Below are positions 24,101-32,059 of a DNA stretch of 64,000 bases, in pieces. Source of the DNA: Eleusine coracana subsp. coracana (taxonomy: Eukaryota > Streptophyta > Magnoliopsida > Poales > Poaceae); the NCBI GenBank assembly GCA_032690845.1, contig CM064421.1, forward strand, positions 37,376,963 through 37,440,962, in the 5' to 3' direction. Both the position numbers and the translations under genes were made by a program. The number at the start of each line of letters is the position of its first letter. Within the stretch, counting starts at the first letter, position 1. The notes beneath the pieces were generated by a model. The model ran no database searches, had not been told where the DNA came from, and worked only from the letters and a program-made list of their open reading frames with translations.

Positions 24101-27100
24101 CCAGCGGCTTCAGCAGCAACAGCTCTTCTCCACATCGACGAGTCAAAGGCAAGCGCCTTCCTCGGCGACGGCTCCAACGACGACAAGTGTGACGGGTGGT
24201 GCCTCGACACCGGCGCCACCCATCACATGACCGGACGGCAGGAGTACTTCTCCGACCTTGACACGAGCATCTGAGGCTCTGTCAAGTTTGGGGACGCCTC
24301 CGGGGTGGAGATCAAGGGTGTCGGCTCCATTCTTTTCACCGCCAAGTCCGGTGAGCATAGGCTCCTCACCGGAGTCTACTACATCCCCGCGTTGAGGAAC
24401 TCCATCATCAGCTTGGGACAGCTGGACAAGAACGGCTCGCGTATGGAGATTGAGAATGGCCTCCTACGGGTCTGGGACCCCCGGGGCCGTCTTCTCGCCA
24501 AGGTAAAGAGGGGGAGCAACCACCTCTACATCCTTCACATCGAGGTAGCACAGCCACTTTGTCTTGCAGCAAGACGGGACGACGACGCGTGGAGGTGGCA
24601 CGAGCGTTTTGGGCACCTCAATTTTGAGGCCCTGAAGCAACTCGGTGTCAAGGAGATGGTACGGGATCTGCCGCACATCGACCACGTGGAGCAGTTATGC
24701 GACGTCTGCGTGCTGACGAAGCAGAGGCGGTTTCCCTTCCCTCAGCAGACGAGCTTCCGAGCCAAGGAGCGGCTCGAACTCGTGCACGGGGACTTGTGCG
24801 GCCCGGTGACTCCGGCCACACCAGGAGGACGGCGCTACTTCCTGCTGCTCGTCGATGACCTCTCCCGCTACATGTGGGTGATGGTCCTCGGTAGCAAGGG
24901 AGAGGCTGCAGACGCCATCAGGCGTGCACAGGTTGCTGCAGAGGCAGAGTGCGGCCGCAAGCTGCGCGTGCTACGCACAGACAATGGCGGCGAGTTCACG
25001 GCGGCTGAATTCGCGGCGTACTGCGCGGATGAGGGCATTCAGCGCCACTACTCCGCGCCGTACAGTCCACAGCAGAATGGCGTCGTCGAGCGGCGCAACC
25101 AGACGGTTGTGGGGATGGCTCGGGCCCTCCTCAAGCAGAGGGGGATGCCGGCTGTCTTCTGGGGAGAGGCGGTGGTGACCGCTGTCTACATCCTCAACCG
25201 TTCGCCCACCAAGGCTCTTGATGGTAAGACGCCGTACGAGGCTTGGCACGGGCGCAAGCCGACGGTCTTCCACCTGCGGACTTTCGGCTGTCTCGCGTTC
25301 GCCAAGGAGCTCGGCCACATCGGCAAGCTCGACGACAGGAGCACTCCAGGAGTGTTCATTGGCTACGCGGAGGGCTCGAAGGCCTATCGTATTCTCGACC
25401 CGAAGACACAACGTGTGCGCACGGCGCGCGACGTAGTGTTCGACGAAGGGCAAGGATGGGCATGGGACAAGGCGGTGGATGACGGCTCGACTCCGACGTA
25501 CGACTTCACCATCGAGTATGTTCACTTCGAGGGAGCTGGGGGAGCAGGCAGCTCCCCCTCACCAAGCGTTCCCGAGCCTCCACCGACTCCAGCGCTCACT
25601 ACAGCGACCAGCTCTTCGTCGACACTGCCACAACCGGCGTCCCCGCGCACTCCAGCGTCCCCGCGCACTCCAGCACCGACAGCCACTCCGTCGGGCACGT
25701 CTACTCCAACACAAGCTCATGTCGAGCAAAGCCCGGTGGAGTTTGCTACTCCGCTCTCCCGCGACGAGGAGCGTATCGACGCGTACCACGACAGCGAGCC
25801 GTTGCGGTATCGTACGATGGAAGACATCCTCGGCGATCAACCAGTGCCGGGACCGGCGCTTCGTGACCTGAAGGCACAGTTGCACCTTGCGTGCGATGAT
25901 GGTGAACCTCGGTCTTTTGCAGAGGCCGAGAGAGACGGCGCATGGCGTGCCGCGATGCAGTCGGAGATGGACGCCGTTGCGGAGAACCGCACTTGGGAGG
26001 TTGCTGACCTCCCTCGTGGGCAACGTGCGATCACCCTTAAATGGGTCTTCAAGCTGAAGAGGGATGAAGCTGGTGCCATCGTCAAGCACAAGGCCCGCTT
26101 GGTAGCTCGTGGTTTCGTGCAGCAGGAGGGGATCGACTTCGACGATGCCTTCGCTCCTGTAGCACGGATGGAGTCCGTGCGACTTCTCCTTGCACTAGCT
26201 GCCCAAGAGGGCTGGTGCGTCCATCACATGGACGTCAAGTCGGCGTTCCTCAACGGCGACTTGAAGGAGGAGGTTTACGTGCACCAGCCGCCGGGATTTG
26301 TGATCCCCGGCAAGGAGGACAAGGTGCTGCGTTTGCGCAAGGCTCTCTACGGCTTGCGGCAAGCACCGAGGGCGTGGAACGCCAAACTGGACTCCACACT
26401 AAAGGGGATGGGCTTTGAGCAAAGCCCGCACGAGGCGGCCATCTACCGGCGGGGCAATGGAGGCAATGCCCTGCTGGTGGGTGTCTACGTCGACGACTTG
26501 GTGATCACCGGCACCAAGGATGCGGAGGTGGCGGCATTCAAGGAAGACATGAAGGCCACTTTTCAGATGAGCGACCTGGGGCCTCTCTCCTTCTACTTGG
26601 GGATCGAGGTGCACCAGGATGACTCCGGGATCACGCTTCGACAGACCGCCTACGCCAAGCGCATCGTTGAGTTGGCCGGGCTCACCGACTGCAACCCAGC
26701 ACTCACTCCGATGGAGGAGAAGTTGAAGTTGAGTCGCCACAGCACGGCAAAGGAGGTGGATGCTACACAGTACCGGCGTCTTGTGGGGAGCCTCCGCTAC
26801 CTCGCCCACACACGGCCGGACTTGGCATTCTCCGTTGGTTATGTTAGTCGGTTCATGCAGCGACCGACGATGGAGCACCAGCAAGCTGTGAAGAGGATCA
26901 TCCGCTATGTTGCGGGGACTCTCGACCACGGTATCTACTACCCGAGGTGTCGTGGAGAGGCACACTTCATCGGGTACAGCGACAGCGACCACGCCGGCGA
27001 CATCGACACTAGCAAGAGCACCAGCGGGATACTCTTCTTCCTCGGCAAGTGTCTTGTTAGTTGGCAGTCAGTCAAGCAACCGGTGGTTGCTATGTCCAGC

Positions 27101-29576
27101 TGCGAGGCCGAGTACGTCGCGGCCTCCACCGCCTCGACTCAAGCGCTCTGGCTTGCTCGGCTGCTTGGTGACCTTCTCGGCAGAGACACTGAAGCAGTGG
27201 AACTTCGAGTGGACAGCATGTCCGCTTTGGCTCTAGCAAAGAACCCCGTTTTTCACGAACGGAGTAGGCACATCCGGGTGAGGTACCACTTCATCCGTGG
27301 CTGCCTGGAGGAAGGAAGCATCAAGGCAAGCTACATCAACACCAATGACCAGCTTGCGGATCTGCTCACCAAGCCCCTTGGGAGGATCAAGTTCCTTGAA
27401 CTCTGCTCCAGGATTGGGATGGTTCAACCTCCTCACAAGACAACGCACAAGACTTAGGGGGAGAATGATGGAATAAGTCTTGTACTGTTTGGTCTTGGTC
27501 TTTGTTTGACTGCTGGTCCTGTCCAGGACAGCATATTAGTCCTTGTATAGGACAGCATCTTGGTCCTGTATAGGACAGTAGTTAGGACAGCATCTAGGAC
27601 TGCATTAGATCAGTACTGTTTGGTCTTGGTCTTTGTTTGACTGCTGGTCCTGTCCAGGACAGCATATTAGTCCTTGTATAGGACAGCATCTTGGTCCTGT
27701 ATAGGACAGTAGTTAGGACAGCATCTAGGACTGCATTAGATCATCTAGGCTGCACTTGCTTTATGCTTTTAGACTAGCATCTTAGACCAGCATATTAGCA
27801 TATGCTGGCTCTTGGCCAGCTATAAATATGTATCCACAACCCCTTGGGTTGGTATGGCATTGTGTGAGTTGTGTGAGAAATAAACCAGAAAATTGCCCCA
27901 TCTCCTAGTGTCATCCTCTCTCAATGAGAGTTACAGTTCAGTTTCTAACAGCCACCATCAGGAATGCACTTAAATATTCTCATTTATTTGAAGGAATACC
28001 TGAGCAACTAAAGAAGGAACGGCTGGAACAGGTCTTTTGGGTTTCTATGGAATTTATTTTATTTACTTGTTTGCTCTGAAATCTGAATGTTTTTTGAATA
28101 TGCTAAGTTACCATTGGTGCTTAAATGGTTTTTCAAAACCAATATCTTATTTTGTGCAGTCGGCTTTGAGGAGTGTTAAGGCGAGTGATGAAATGACTCG
28201 TTTGGATGCTGACATTGATCGGAGTAATATTTGTCCAGCTGATCAATCATCCATGGCTCCTCCGTCAACTGCAAATGTAAATGTTGCTTCTGGCAGTGGG
28301 GCTGGTATTTTGAGTGAAACAGCTTTGTTCAGTAACCTCTACCTAGAGGACAAGGTTCGGACCATATCATCATCTGAAACTAAGACCTCTCAGTTCTTAG
28401 CAGGCCTGAACAGACCAATGAATAATGAATTCCTGAGCAATAATAGATACCAGCAGGTATGGAATATATCTCTTTTTTTTAGGTTTTCAATATTTGTTCT
28501 GAATTTATATAGATGCGTTTTGGGAACTTAAGAGACCCACATTGAACTCTAGTAAATTTGGCATCTGGCAGGCTTAGAAAATTTTGGAGGGTTTTCAAAT
28601 GAGCCGGTGGAGATATTTATCTCAAACTATTCATCGTGAATACGTAATTTATGTTTTCTTTCTGTTGAGAGGTTGTTAAAATTTTGATAGCACTGGTCTT
28701 TCAGTTTGTCGATTGTTAATGTTGCTGTTATGGGCAGGCCTTTGGGCCGTGGTACTGTAGCGGCCCATGGTACTGTAGCGTCATGGTTACTGTAGCGCCA
28801 CCCTTACTTAGCCATCAAGTTAGGTTAGTTAGAATTAGGACCGGCTCTACCTCTATATAAAGAGAGGCACGACAGTCATTTGGAATCAACCAATCAATCA
28901 ATAAAGAAATAATTTTCCCAATCCCCCAATGTCTCTCAAGCTCTAGACAAAGCATAAGGCCTAATTATCCTCCCCATTACAGCTGCTCAAATTGGTGCCT
29001 ATTATTTTGAGTGCTTGTCTTTTGAAAGACAGTCTTCAGTTTTGTTTCGCTAAATATTCTACTGTTGTATAGTGTTCAATTCTGTTTACCCTTCTGAATT
29101 GTGCCATTCGGCTTACTTCATCATGAAGAAAGTACCAGCATTTTATGATTAGAATTCTGTTTATTGCCGTTCAATTGCAGGGAGGGAGCAACGTGAAGAA
29201 CTTTAATACTTCTGTACTTCCGTTCCAGCAGTTCTCTGGTGCTAATATTGTGCCCAAGGAATCTCTGTATCCAGTTTCAGGGATGTACAGTGACGATTTT
29301 TGGATTCAATCAACTCAGATGGGTGAAGTGATGCAGTTGGGCGACACAGCTTACTACCCACAATTTGCAGGATATAGCAGCGAAGTTGACAGCCATTATG
29401 AACCTGAAAGCATGCATATGTCTGGGTACCTGTCTGGTTTTGATCCCGGTATCAACCAAAGAGGTACAGGAACAGGACAGCCTCATGGCAGCGTTAAGGA
29501 AGTAAGTTTCCAGAACCCAATGAGACGACAGTCTTTCCCTCCTGCTAGTAACAGATATGATAGTACATACCGCTAG
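18183..29576 (+). CDS. RRP6L: RRP6-like nuclear exosome 3'-5' exonuclease, interrupted by a retrotransposon
   Basis: Thirteen exons: 18183-18557, 19219-19374, 20075-20233, 20311-20394, 20525-20604, 20689-20739, 20855-20954, 21210-21292, 21381-21426, 21714-21801, 21892-21985 continuing at 27956-28031, 28160-28456, 29181-29576. RRP6 is the DEDD-Y exoribonuclease of the nuclear RNA exosome, which processes and degrades nuclear RNA. Seen here: Exo I Asp/Glu in FAVDLEHNQYRSF, Exo II Asp in HGADRDIMWLQRDF, Exo III Asp and Tyr in YAREDTHYLLYIYD, then an HRDC domain (LNAKQLAVVAALHNWRD, GYILPNKALLEIAKQMP). The copia insertion splits exon 11 at the end of HRDC; read straight through, the frame meets a TAG after about 25 LTR-encoded residues. 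The family's N-terminal PMC2NT region is largely absent: coding similarity begins near 18093 without an in-frame ATG before 18183. Intron 7 has a C19 tract near its acceptor. Apart from the insertion, all exons are open. Confidence 0.85.
21981..21985. repeat. target-site duplication of the copia element, left copy
   Basis: GCCAC immediately precedes the left LTR, and the same five bases follow the right LTR at 27951-27955. Five bp is the usual Ty1/copia target duplication. Removing the element and one copy restores the exon 11 frame. Confidence 0.9.
21986..22470 (+). repeat. left LTR (485 bp)
   Basis: Starts TGATGGAATAAG and ends TTTCTAACA. It holds a 131 bp tandem duplication (22002-22132 and 22133-22263) rich in GGACAGCA and TCCTGTATAGGACAG motifs, then a TATA-like TATAAATA near 22340. 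The primer-binding site follows two bases after its end. Confidence 0.95.
22473..22485 (+). other. primer-binding site (initiator tRNA-Met)
   Basis: TGGTATCAGAGCC lies two bases downstream of the left LTR. This is the standard plant copia sequence complementary to the 3' end of initiator methionine tRNA, used to prime minus-strand DNA synthesis. Confidence 0.9.
22652..24274 (+). CDS. copia gag and start of protease, ended by an internal TGA
   Basis: This 540-residue open frame is the first part of the copia polyprotein. Residues about 1-150 are an Ala/Glu/Arg-rich coiled-coil-like leader. About 185-370 match the UBN2/gag capsid region (TKTNYVEWAAVMRVRLQV, TAKEAWDAIAAARIGSDRAR). A CCHC zinc knuckle follows (CHNCGRTGHWAREC, about 435-448). 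The protease active site lies in WCLDTGATHHM near residue 516. The frame stops at TGA (24272-24274) shortly after it, and the same frame continues beyond the stop. The ATG at 22652 is the first long-frame start after the primer-binding site. Confidence 0.9.
   Translation: MSAEHSRRSVASSERLRQEAELAAAEERERAAAAAAAVAARASRLAAAELAAARAEAAAVAAADAARAAAADLEALRGGSVGGSVADGNIDEELRELEAVREQEAAQERAARWVAAHPHGRGGGSPDGRGRAGSVSGGDACGGRTPSGGRVDGGRGSHRQRDSPSPDRRCGHHGVQAIIREVGPGGGWPTLTKTNYVEWAAVMRVRLQVRHMWDAVRYGDVDYDDDRRALDALIAAVPPEMQFTLSKKRTAKEAWDAIAAARIGSDRARRSTLQAFRKEWENLAFKPGEDLDDFAFRLNTLLHKMVQFGDDTYDEERAVEKLLRCVPERYKQIARSLESMLDLSTMSIEEAIGRLKVVDNDEPRPHSGPITIGGKLHLTREQWEACQRDEKKGEYSSSTGGHRRGKPGKPRGGAQGGGAQGGATGKRKPARDDICHNCGRTGHWARECRQPRRGQAQAQAQAHVARVEEEPALLLAHASIELPPAASAATALLHIDESKASAFLGDGSNDDKCDGWCLDTGATHHMTGRQEYFSDLDTSI
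24275..27457 (+). CDS. copia pol: protease remainder, integrase, reverse transcriptase, RNase H
   Basis: This is the same frame as the gag-protease segment, open from just after the TGA to a TAG that overlaps the polypurine tract. The first Met is at 24305, but in an intact element this would be one polyprotein with the upstream part. Domains in order: GAG-pre-integrase zinc finger (HERFGHLNF with CDVCVLTKQ); integrase core with the D,D-35-E residues (in VHGDLCGP, RTDNGGEF and NGVVERRNQ); reverse transcriptase with YVDD in VGVYVDDLVITG; RNase H with GYSDSDHAGD and SSCEAEYVAAS. No other stop or frame change is present over about 1,060 codons, which again indicates a young copy. Confidence 0.92.
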   Translation, partial: GSVKFGDASGVEIKGVGSILFTAKSGEHRLLTGVYYIPALRNSIISLGQLDKNGSRMEIENGLLRVWDPRGRLLAKVKRGSNHLYILHIEVAQPLCLAARRDDDAWRWHERFGHLNFEALKQLGVKEMVRDLPHIDHVEQLCDVCVLTKQRRFPFPQQTSFRAKERLELVHGDLCGPVTPATPGGRRYFLLLVDDLSRYMWVMVLGSKGEAADAIRRAQVAAEAECGRKLRVLRTDNGGEFTAAEFAAYCADEGIQRHYSAPYSPQQNGVVERRNQTVVGMARALLKQRGMPAVFWGEAVVTAVYILNRSPTKALDGKTPYEAWHGRKPTVFHLRTFGCLAFAKELGHIGKLDDRSTPGVFIGYAEGSKAYRILDPKTQRVRTARDVVFDEGQGWAWDKAVDDGSTPTYDFTIEYVHFEGAGGAGSSPSPSVPEPPPTPALTTATSSSSTLPQPASPRTPASPRTPAPTATPSGTSTPTQAHVEQSPVEFATPLSRDEERIDAYHDSEPLRYRTMEDILGDQPVPGPALRDLKAQLHLACDDGEPRSFAEAERDGAWRAAMQSEMDAVAENRTWEVADLPRGQRAITLKWVFKLKRDEAGAIVKHKARLVARGFVQQEGIDFDDAFAPVARMESVRLLLALAAQEGWCVHHMDVKSAFLNGDLKEEVYVHQPPGFVIPGKEDKVLRLRKALYGLRQAPRAWNAKLDSTLKGMGFEQSPHEAAIYRRGNGGNALLVGVYVDDLVITGTKDAEVAAFKEDMKATFQMSDLGPLSFYLGIEVHQDDSGITLRQTAYAKRIVELAGLTDCNPALTPMEEKLKLSRHSTAKEVDATQYRRLVGSLRYLAHTRPDLAFSVGYVSRFMQRPTMEHQQAVKRIIRYVAGTLDHGIYYPRCRGEAHFIGYSDSDHAGDIDTSKSTSGILFFLGKCLVSWQSVKQPVVAMSSCEAEYVAASTASTQALWLARLLGDLLGRDTEAVELRVDSMSALALAKNPVFHERSRHIRVRYHFIRGCLEEGSIKASYINTNDQLADLLTKPLGRIKFLELCSRIGMVQPPHKTTHKT
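27456..27465 (+). other. polypurine tract
   Basis: AGGGGGAGAA directly abuts the right LTR. It is the expected plus-strand priming site and overlaps the pol stop codon. Confidence 0.9.
27466..27950 (+). repeat. right LTR (485 bp)
   Basis: Same length and, by eye, same sequence as the left LTR, including the 131 bp internal tandem duplication. It is followed by the second GCCAC target duplication at 27951-27955. Confidence 0.95.
28726..28981 (+). mobile_element. candidate solo LTR in the last RRP6 intron
   Basis: A 256 bp segment begins TGTTATGGGC and ends CCCCATTACA. It contains a TATA box (CTATATAAAG near 28853) and a downstream AATAAAG polyadenylation-like signal, as LTRs do. The flanks are GTTGC on the left and GCTGC on the right, which could be an aged 5 bp target duplication with one change. 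It has three GTACTGTAGCG-like repeats near its start. No internal domain is present, so it is a solo LTR or a very small non-autonomous element. Confidence 0.6.
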
Positions 29577-30781
29577 CTGCTCCGATGTTAAACAGAAGTG
29601 AAGGAATAGGTCATCGCCTCCAGCTGATCGTTGTGTACAAACTGCCTGTAGAGAACTCAACCGGGCTGTTTTACCTGTGCCCTCTGAGAATGCCTCCCTC
29701 GGTTTTCGGCATTCTGCTAACAAGACTGTAACATTGACAGTAGGTGCACGTGTGGAAGTGCCATCTCATTGGCTCATGTAATGGGACTAACAAACATGTA
29801 TTGTGCAATGGTGAACACTGGAATTGCACAAAGTGGTATACTGTAATACTGTGCACAGCATCTGAATACAAAGATGGAACGTAGACAAACAGCATTTGTT
29901 TCACCTTTTTTTATTGTAGCCTTATGCCATGTGTTGCCTATGGATTTTGTCACATACATTTCCTTTTATCAGTTTGTCGTCTTAGAATGTTCGGCATCAG
30001 TGTTGAAACTGGATGTTCGGCATCAGTGTTGAAACTTGTGCCTGAAGTAGTGAAGTGTTTGTATGGCCATCAGGATAAGCAAAGAGCAGTGTAATGGATA
30101 GATCAGACGATCAGTAATTGTAGCTGCTTCAGATATGTGTCAAATGAAACCGCAGCCTGATTTGAAGCGGAGAACATATCGGTCTTTTTGGAGTGCCGTT
30201 TGTTTGCTGCTCGTACCGAATACCAAGACTGACTTTGACTGCGTGCTTTCCACTTAGCGACGCCTGTTGTAGCACGGCGCACTAAAATAGATTTGATCGA
30301 AGTTCTAGCTGCTAGCCAGCTAACTATTTTCCGCACGTTACGACAGAGGGAAAGGAAGCAGGAGCCCTGCTTCTGAAAAAGTTAGGACAGCGAGATCGTA
30401 TACCCATTCCGAACAGCAACTATTTTCCGCACGTTACAAGGTTTGTTCAGTAGTATCCATTTTGAGCAAGTACTTCAGCACACAGAATTGGATTGAACTA
30501 CCAAAGATCCAACTGATTGCAGCACAACTTGGACAAAACGAGCTGAGATCTGCACCCACTGAATACGCTCAAGTTGGTTGCATATGCATTGCATTTGCAG
30601 TCAGCCGCCCCCATCCCCTAGCCGCCAGCCCGCCACCAATCAAGGCAGCAAGGAAGGCTTCACTTGGGCACACCACCGCACCAACCCCCGCGACTCTGGC
30701 AGCTCCCTTTCCTCCTATAGATCCCGTTCCGTTCGATCCCGTGCACCGAGCAGCCTAAACCCTCCCTCACTCATTTCCACG
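29577..30781. other. intergenic region between the RRP6-like and PSAT genes
   Basis: This holds the RRP6-like 3' UTR on the left and the PSAT promoter and leader on the right. A 24 bp tandem duplication is at 29987-30036. A 20 bp sequence (ACTATTTTCCGCACGTTAC) occurs twice, near 30322 and 30420. No gene is recognised. Confidence 0.55.
29987..30036. repeat. 24 bp tandem duplication
   Basis: ATGTTCGGCATCAGTGTTGA plus the next four bases occurs at 29987-30010 and again at 30013-30036, with two bases between the copies. Confidence 0.85.
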
Positions 30782-32059
30782 ATGGCCGCCGCCGCCGCCA
30801 CCGCCGCCACGCCGCACTCCCTCCTCATCCAGCGCCCCGCCGCGCCGAGGGCCGCCGCCGCCGCATCCTCCGTCCGCCTCCCCACCCGCGCCGCCAGGAT
30901 CTGCTGCACGGCAGTGGCGGCGCCGTCCCCGTCCTCCGCCGTCGCCGGTGCGGCCGCCGGGGACCGCGGCATCTACAACTTTGCGGCGGGTCCGGCGACG
31001 CTCCCTCTCTCGGTCCTCAAGAAGGCGCAGGAGGAGCTCGTCGACTACCGCGGCTCCGGGATGAGCATCATGGAGATGAGCCACCGCGGGAAGGAGTTCG
31101 ACGCCGCCATCAAGAAGGCGGAGGCCGACCTGCGCGCGCTCCTCGCCGTGCCCGACACCCACGCCGTCCTCTTCCTCCAGGGCGGCGCCACCACGCAGTT
31201 CGCCGCCGTGCCGCTCAACCTCTGCGCCGATCCCTCCGTCCCCGCCGACTTCGTCGTCTCCGGCTCCTGGAGCGACAAGGCCTTCAAGGAGGCCAAGAAG
31301 TTCTCCGCCGCCTCCGTCGCCTGGTCCGGCAAGGACGGCAAGTACACCTCCCTCCCGCCCTTCGGCGAGATCAAGCAGAACCCGGAGGCCCGGTTCCTCC
31401 ACATCTGCTCCAACGAGACCATCCACGGCGTCGAGTTCAAGGACTACCCGGAGCCCAAGAACGCGTCGGGCATCCTCGTCGCCGACATGTCCTCCAACTT
31501 CTGCTCCAAGCCCGTCGACGTCTCCCGCTTCGGCGTCATCTACGCCGGCGCGCAGAAGAACGTCGGGCCCTCCGGCGTCACCATCGCCATCGTGCGCAAG
31601 GACCTCGTCGGCAACGCGCAGCCCATCACGCCCGTCATGCTGGACTACAAGACGCACGCCGAGAACGCCTCGCTCTACAACACCCCGCCCTGCTTCGCGA
31701 TCTACATCTGCGGGCTCATCTTCGAGGACCTTCTCGCGCAGGGCGGCCTCGCCGAGGTCGAGAAGAAGAACGCGCACAAGGCGGGCATCCTCTACGACAC
31801 CATCGACGCCAGCGGCGGGTACTATGTCTGCCCCGTTGACAAGTCGGTGCGGTCGCTCATGAACGTCCCCTTCACGTTGGCCAAGGGGGCAGACTTTGAG
31901 AAGCAGTTCATTGCCGAGGCGGCCAAGGAAGGCATGGTCCAGCTCAAGGGGCACAGATCAGTTGGTGGCGTGCGCGCATCCATCTACAATGCCATGCCGC
32001 TCGCCGGCGTGGAGAAGCTTGTGGCGTTCATGAAGGATTTCCAAGCTAGGAACCCATGA
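30782..32059 (+). CDS. PSAT: phosphoserine aminotransferase, chloroplastic
   Basis: PSAT (EC 2.6.1.52) converts 3-phosphohydroxypyruvate and glutamate to phosphoserine and 2-oxoglutarate. It is step 2 of the plastid phosphorylated serine pathway and uses pyridoxal phosphate. The gene is a single exon of 425 codons. The first ~60 residues are Ala/Ser/Arg-rich and lack acidic residues (MAAAAATAATPH, RLPTRAARICC), as in a chloroplast transit peptide. The mature enzyme starts at IYNFAAGPATLP. GGATTQFAAVPLN binds cofactor phosphate. The Schiff-base lysine is in YAGAQKNVGPSG (about Lys259). The end (GHRSVGGVRASIYNAMPL) is typical. The frame is open upstream of 30782, but that ATG begins the transit peptide. 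Very high third-position GC is normal for this class of grass genes. Lack of introns is also usual for plant PSAT. Confidence 0.95.
   Translation: MAAAAATAATPHSLLIQRPAAPRAAAAASSVRLPTRAARICCTAVAAPSPSSAVAGAAAGDRGIYNFAAGPATLPLSVLKKAQEELVDYRGSGMSIMEMSHRGKEFDAAIKKAEADLRALLAVPDTHAVLFLQGGATTQFAAVPLNLCADPSVPADFVVSGSWSDKAFKEAKKFSAASVAWSGKDGKYTSLPPFGEIKQNPEARFLHICSNETIHGVEFKDYPEPKNASGILVADMSSNFCSKPVDVSRFGVIYAGAQKNVGPSGVTIAIVRKDLVGNAQPITPVMLDYKTHAENASLYNTPPCFAIYICGLIFEDLLAQGGLAEVEKKNAHKAGILYDTIDASGGYYVCPVDKSVRSLMNVPFTLAKGADFEKQFIAEAAKEGMVQLKGHRSVGGVRASIYNAMPLAGVEKLVAFMKDFQARNP

Larger units (their letters stand above)
21986..27950 (+). mobile_element. complete Ty1/copia LTR retrotransposon inserted in RRP6 exon 11
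   Basis: A 5,965 bp element in the same orientation as the host gene. It has 485 bp LTRs with TG...CA ends, a 5 bp GCCAC target duplication, a primer-binding site for initiator tRNA-Met (TGGTATCAGAGCC), a polypurine tract (AGGGGGAGAA), and the domain order gag - protease - integrase - reverse transcriptase - RNase H, which defines copia. The two LTRs show no difference in a line-by-line reading, so insertion is recent. The polyprotein frame is interrupted once, by an in-frame TGA at 24272-24274. The short LTRs and UBN2-type gag suggest a small-LTR copia lineage; I cannot assign the clade. Confidence 0.95.

Noticed and set aside
30767..31954. 395-codon minus-strand open frame across PSAT
   Set aside because: It is the antisense shadow of a very GC-rich PSAT exon, low-complexity in Gly, Glu and Leu, with no domain.
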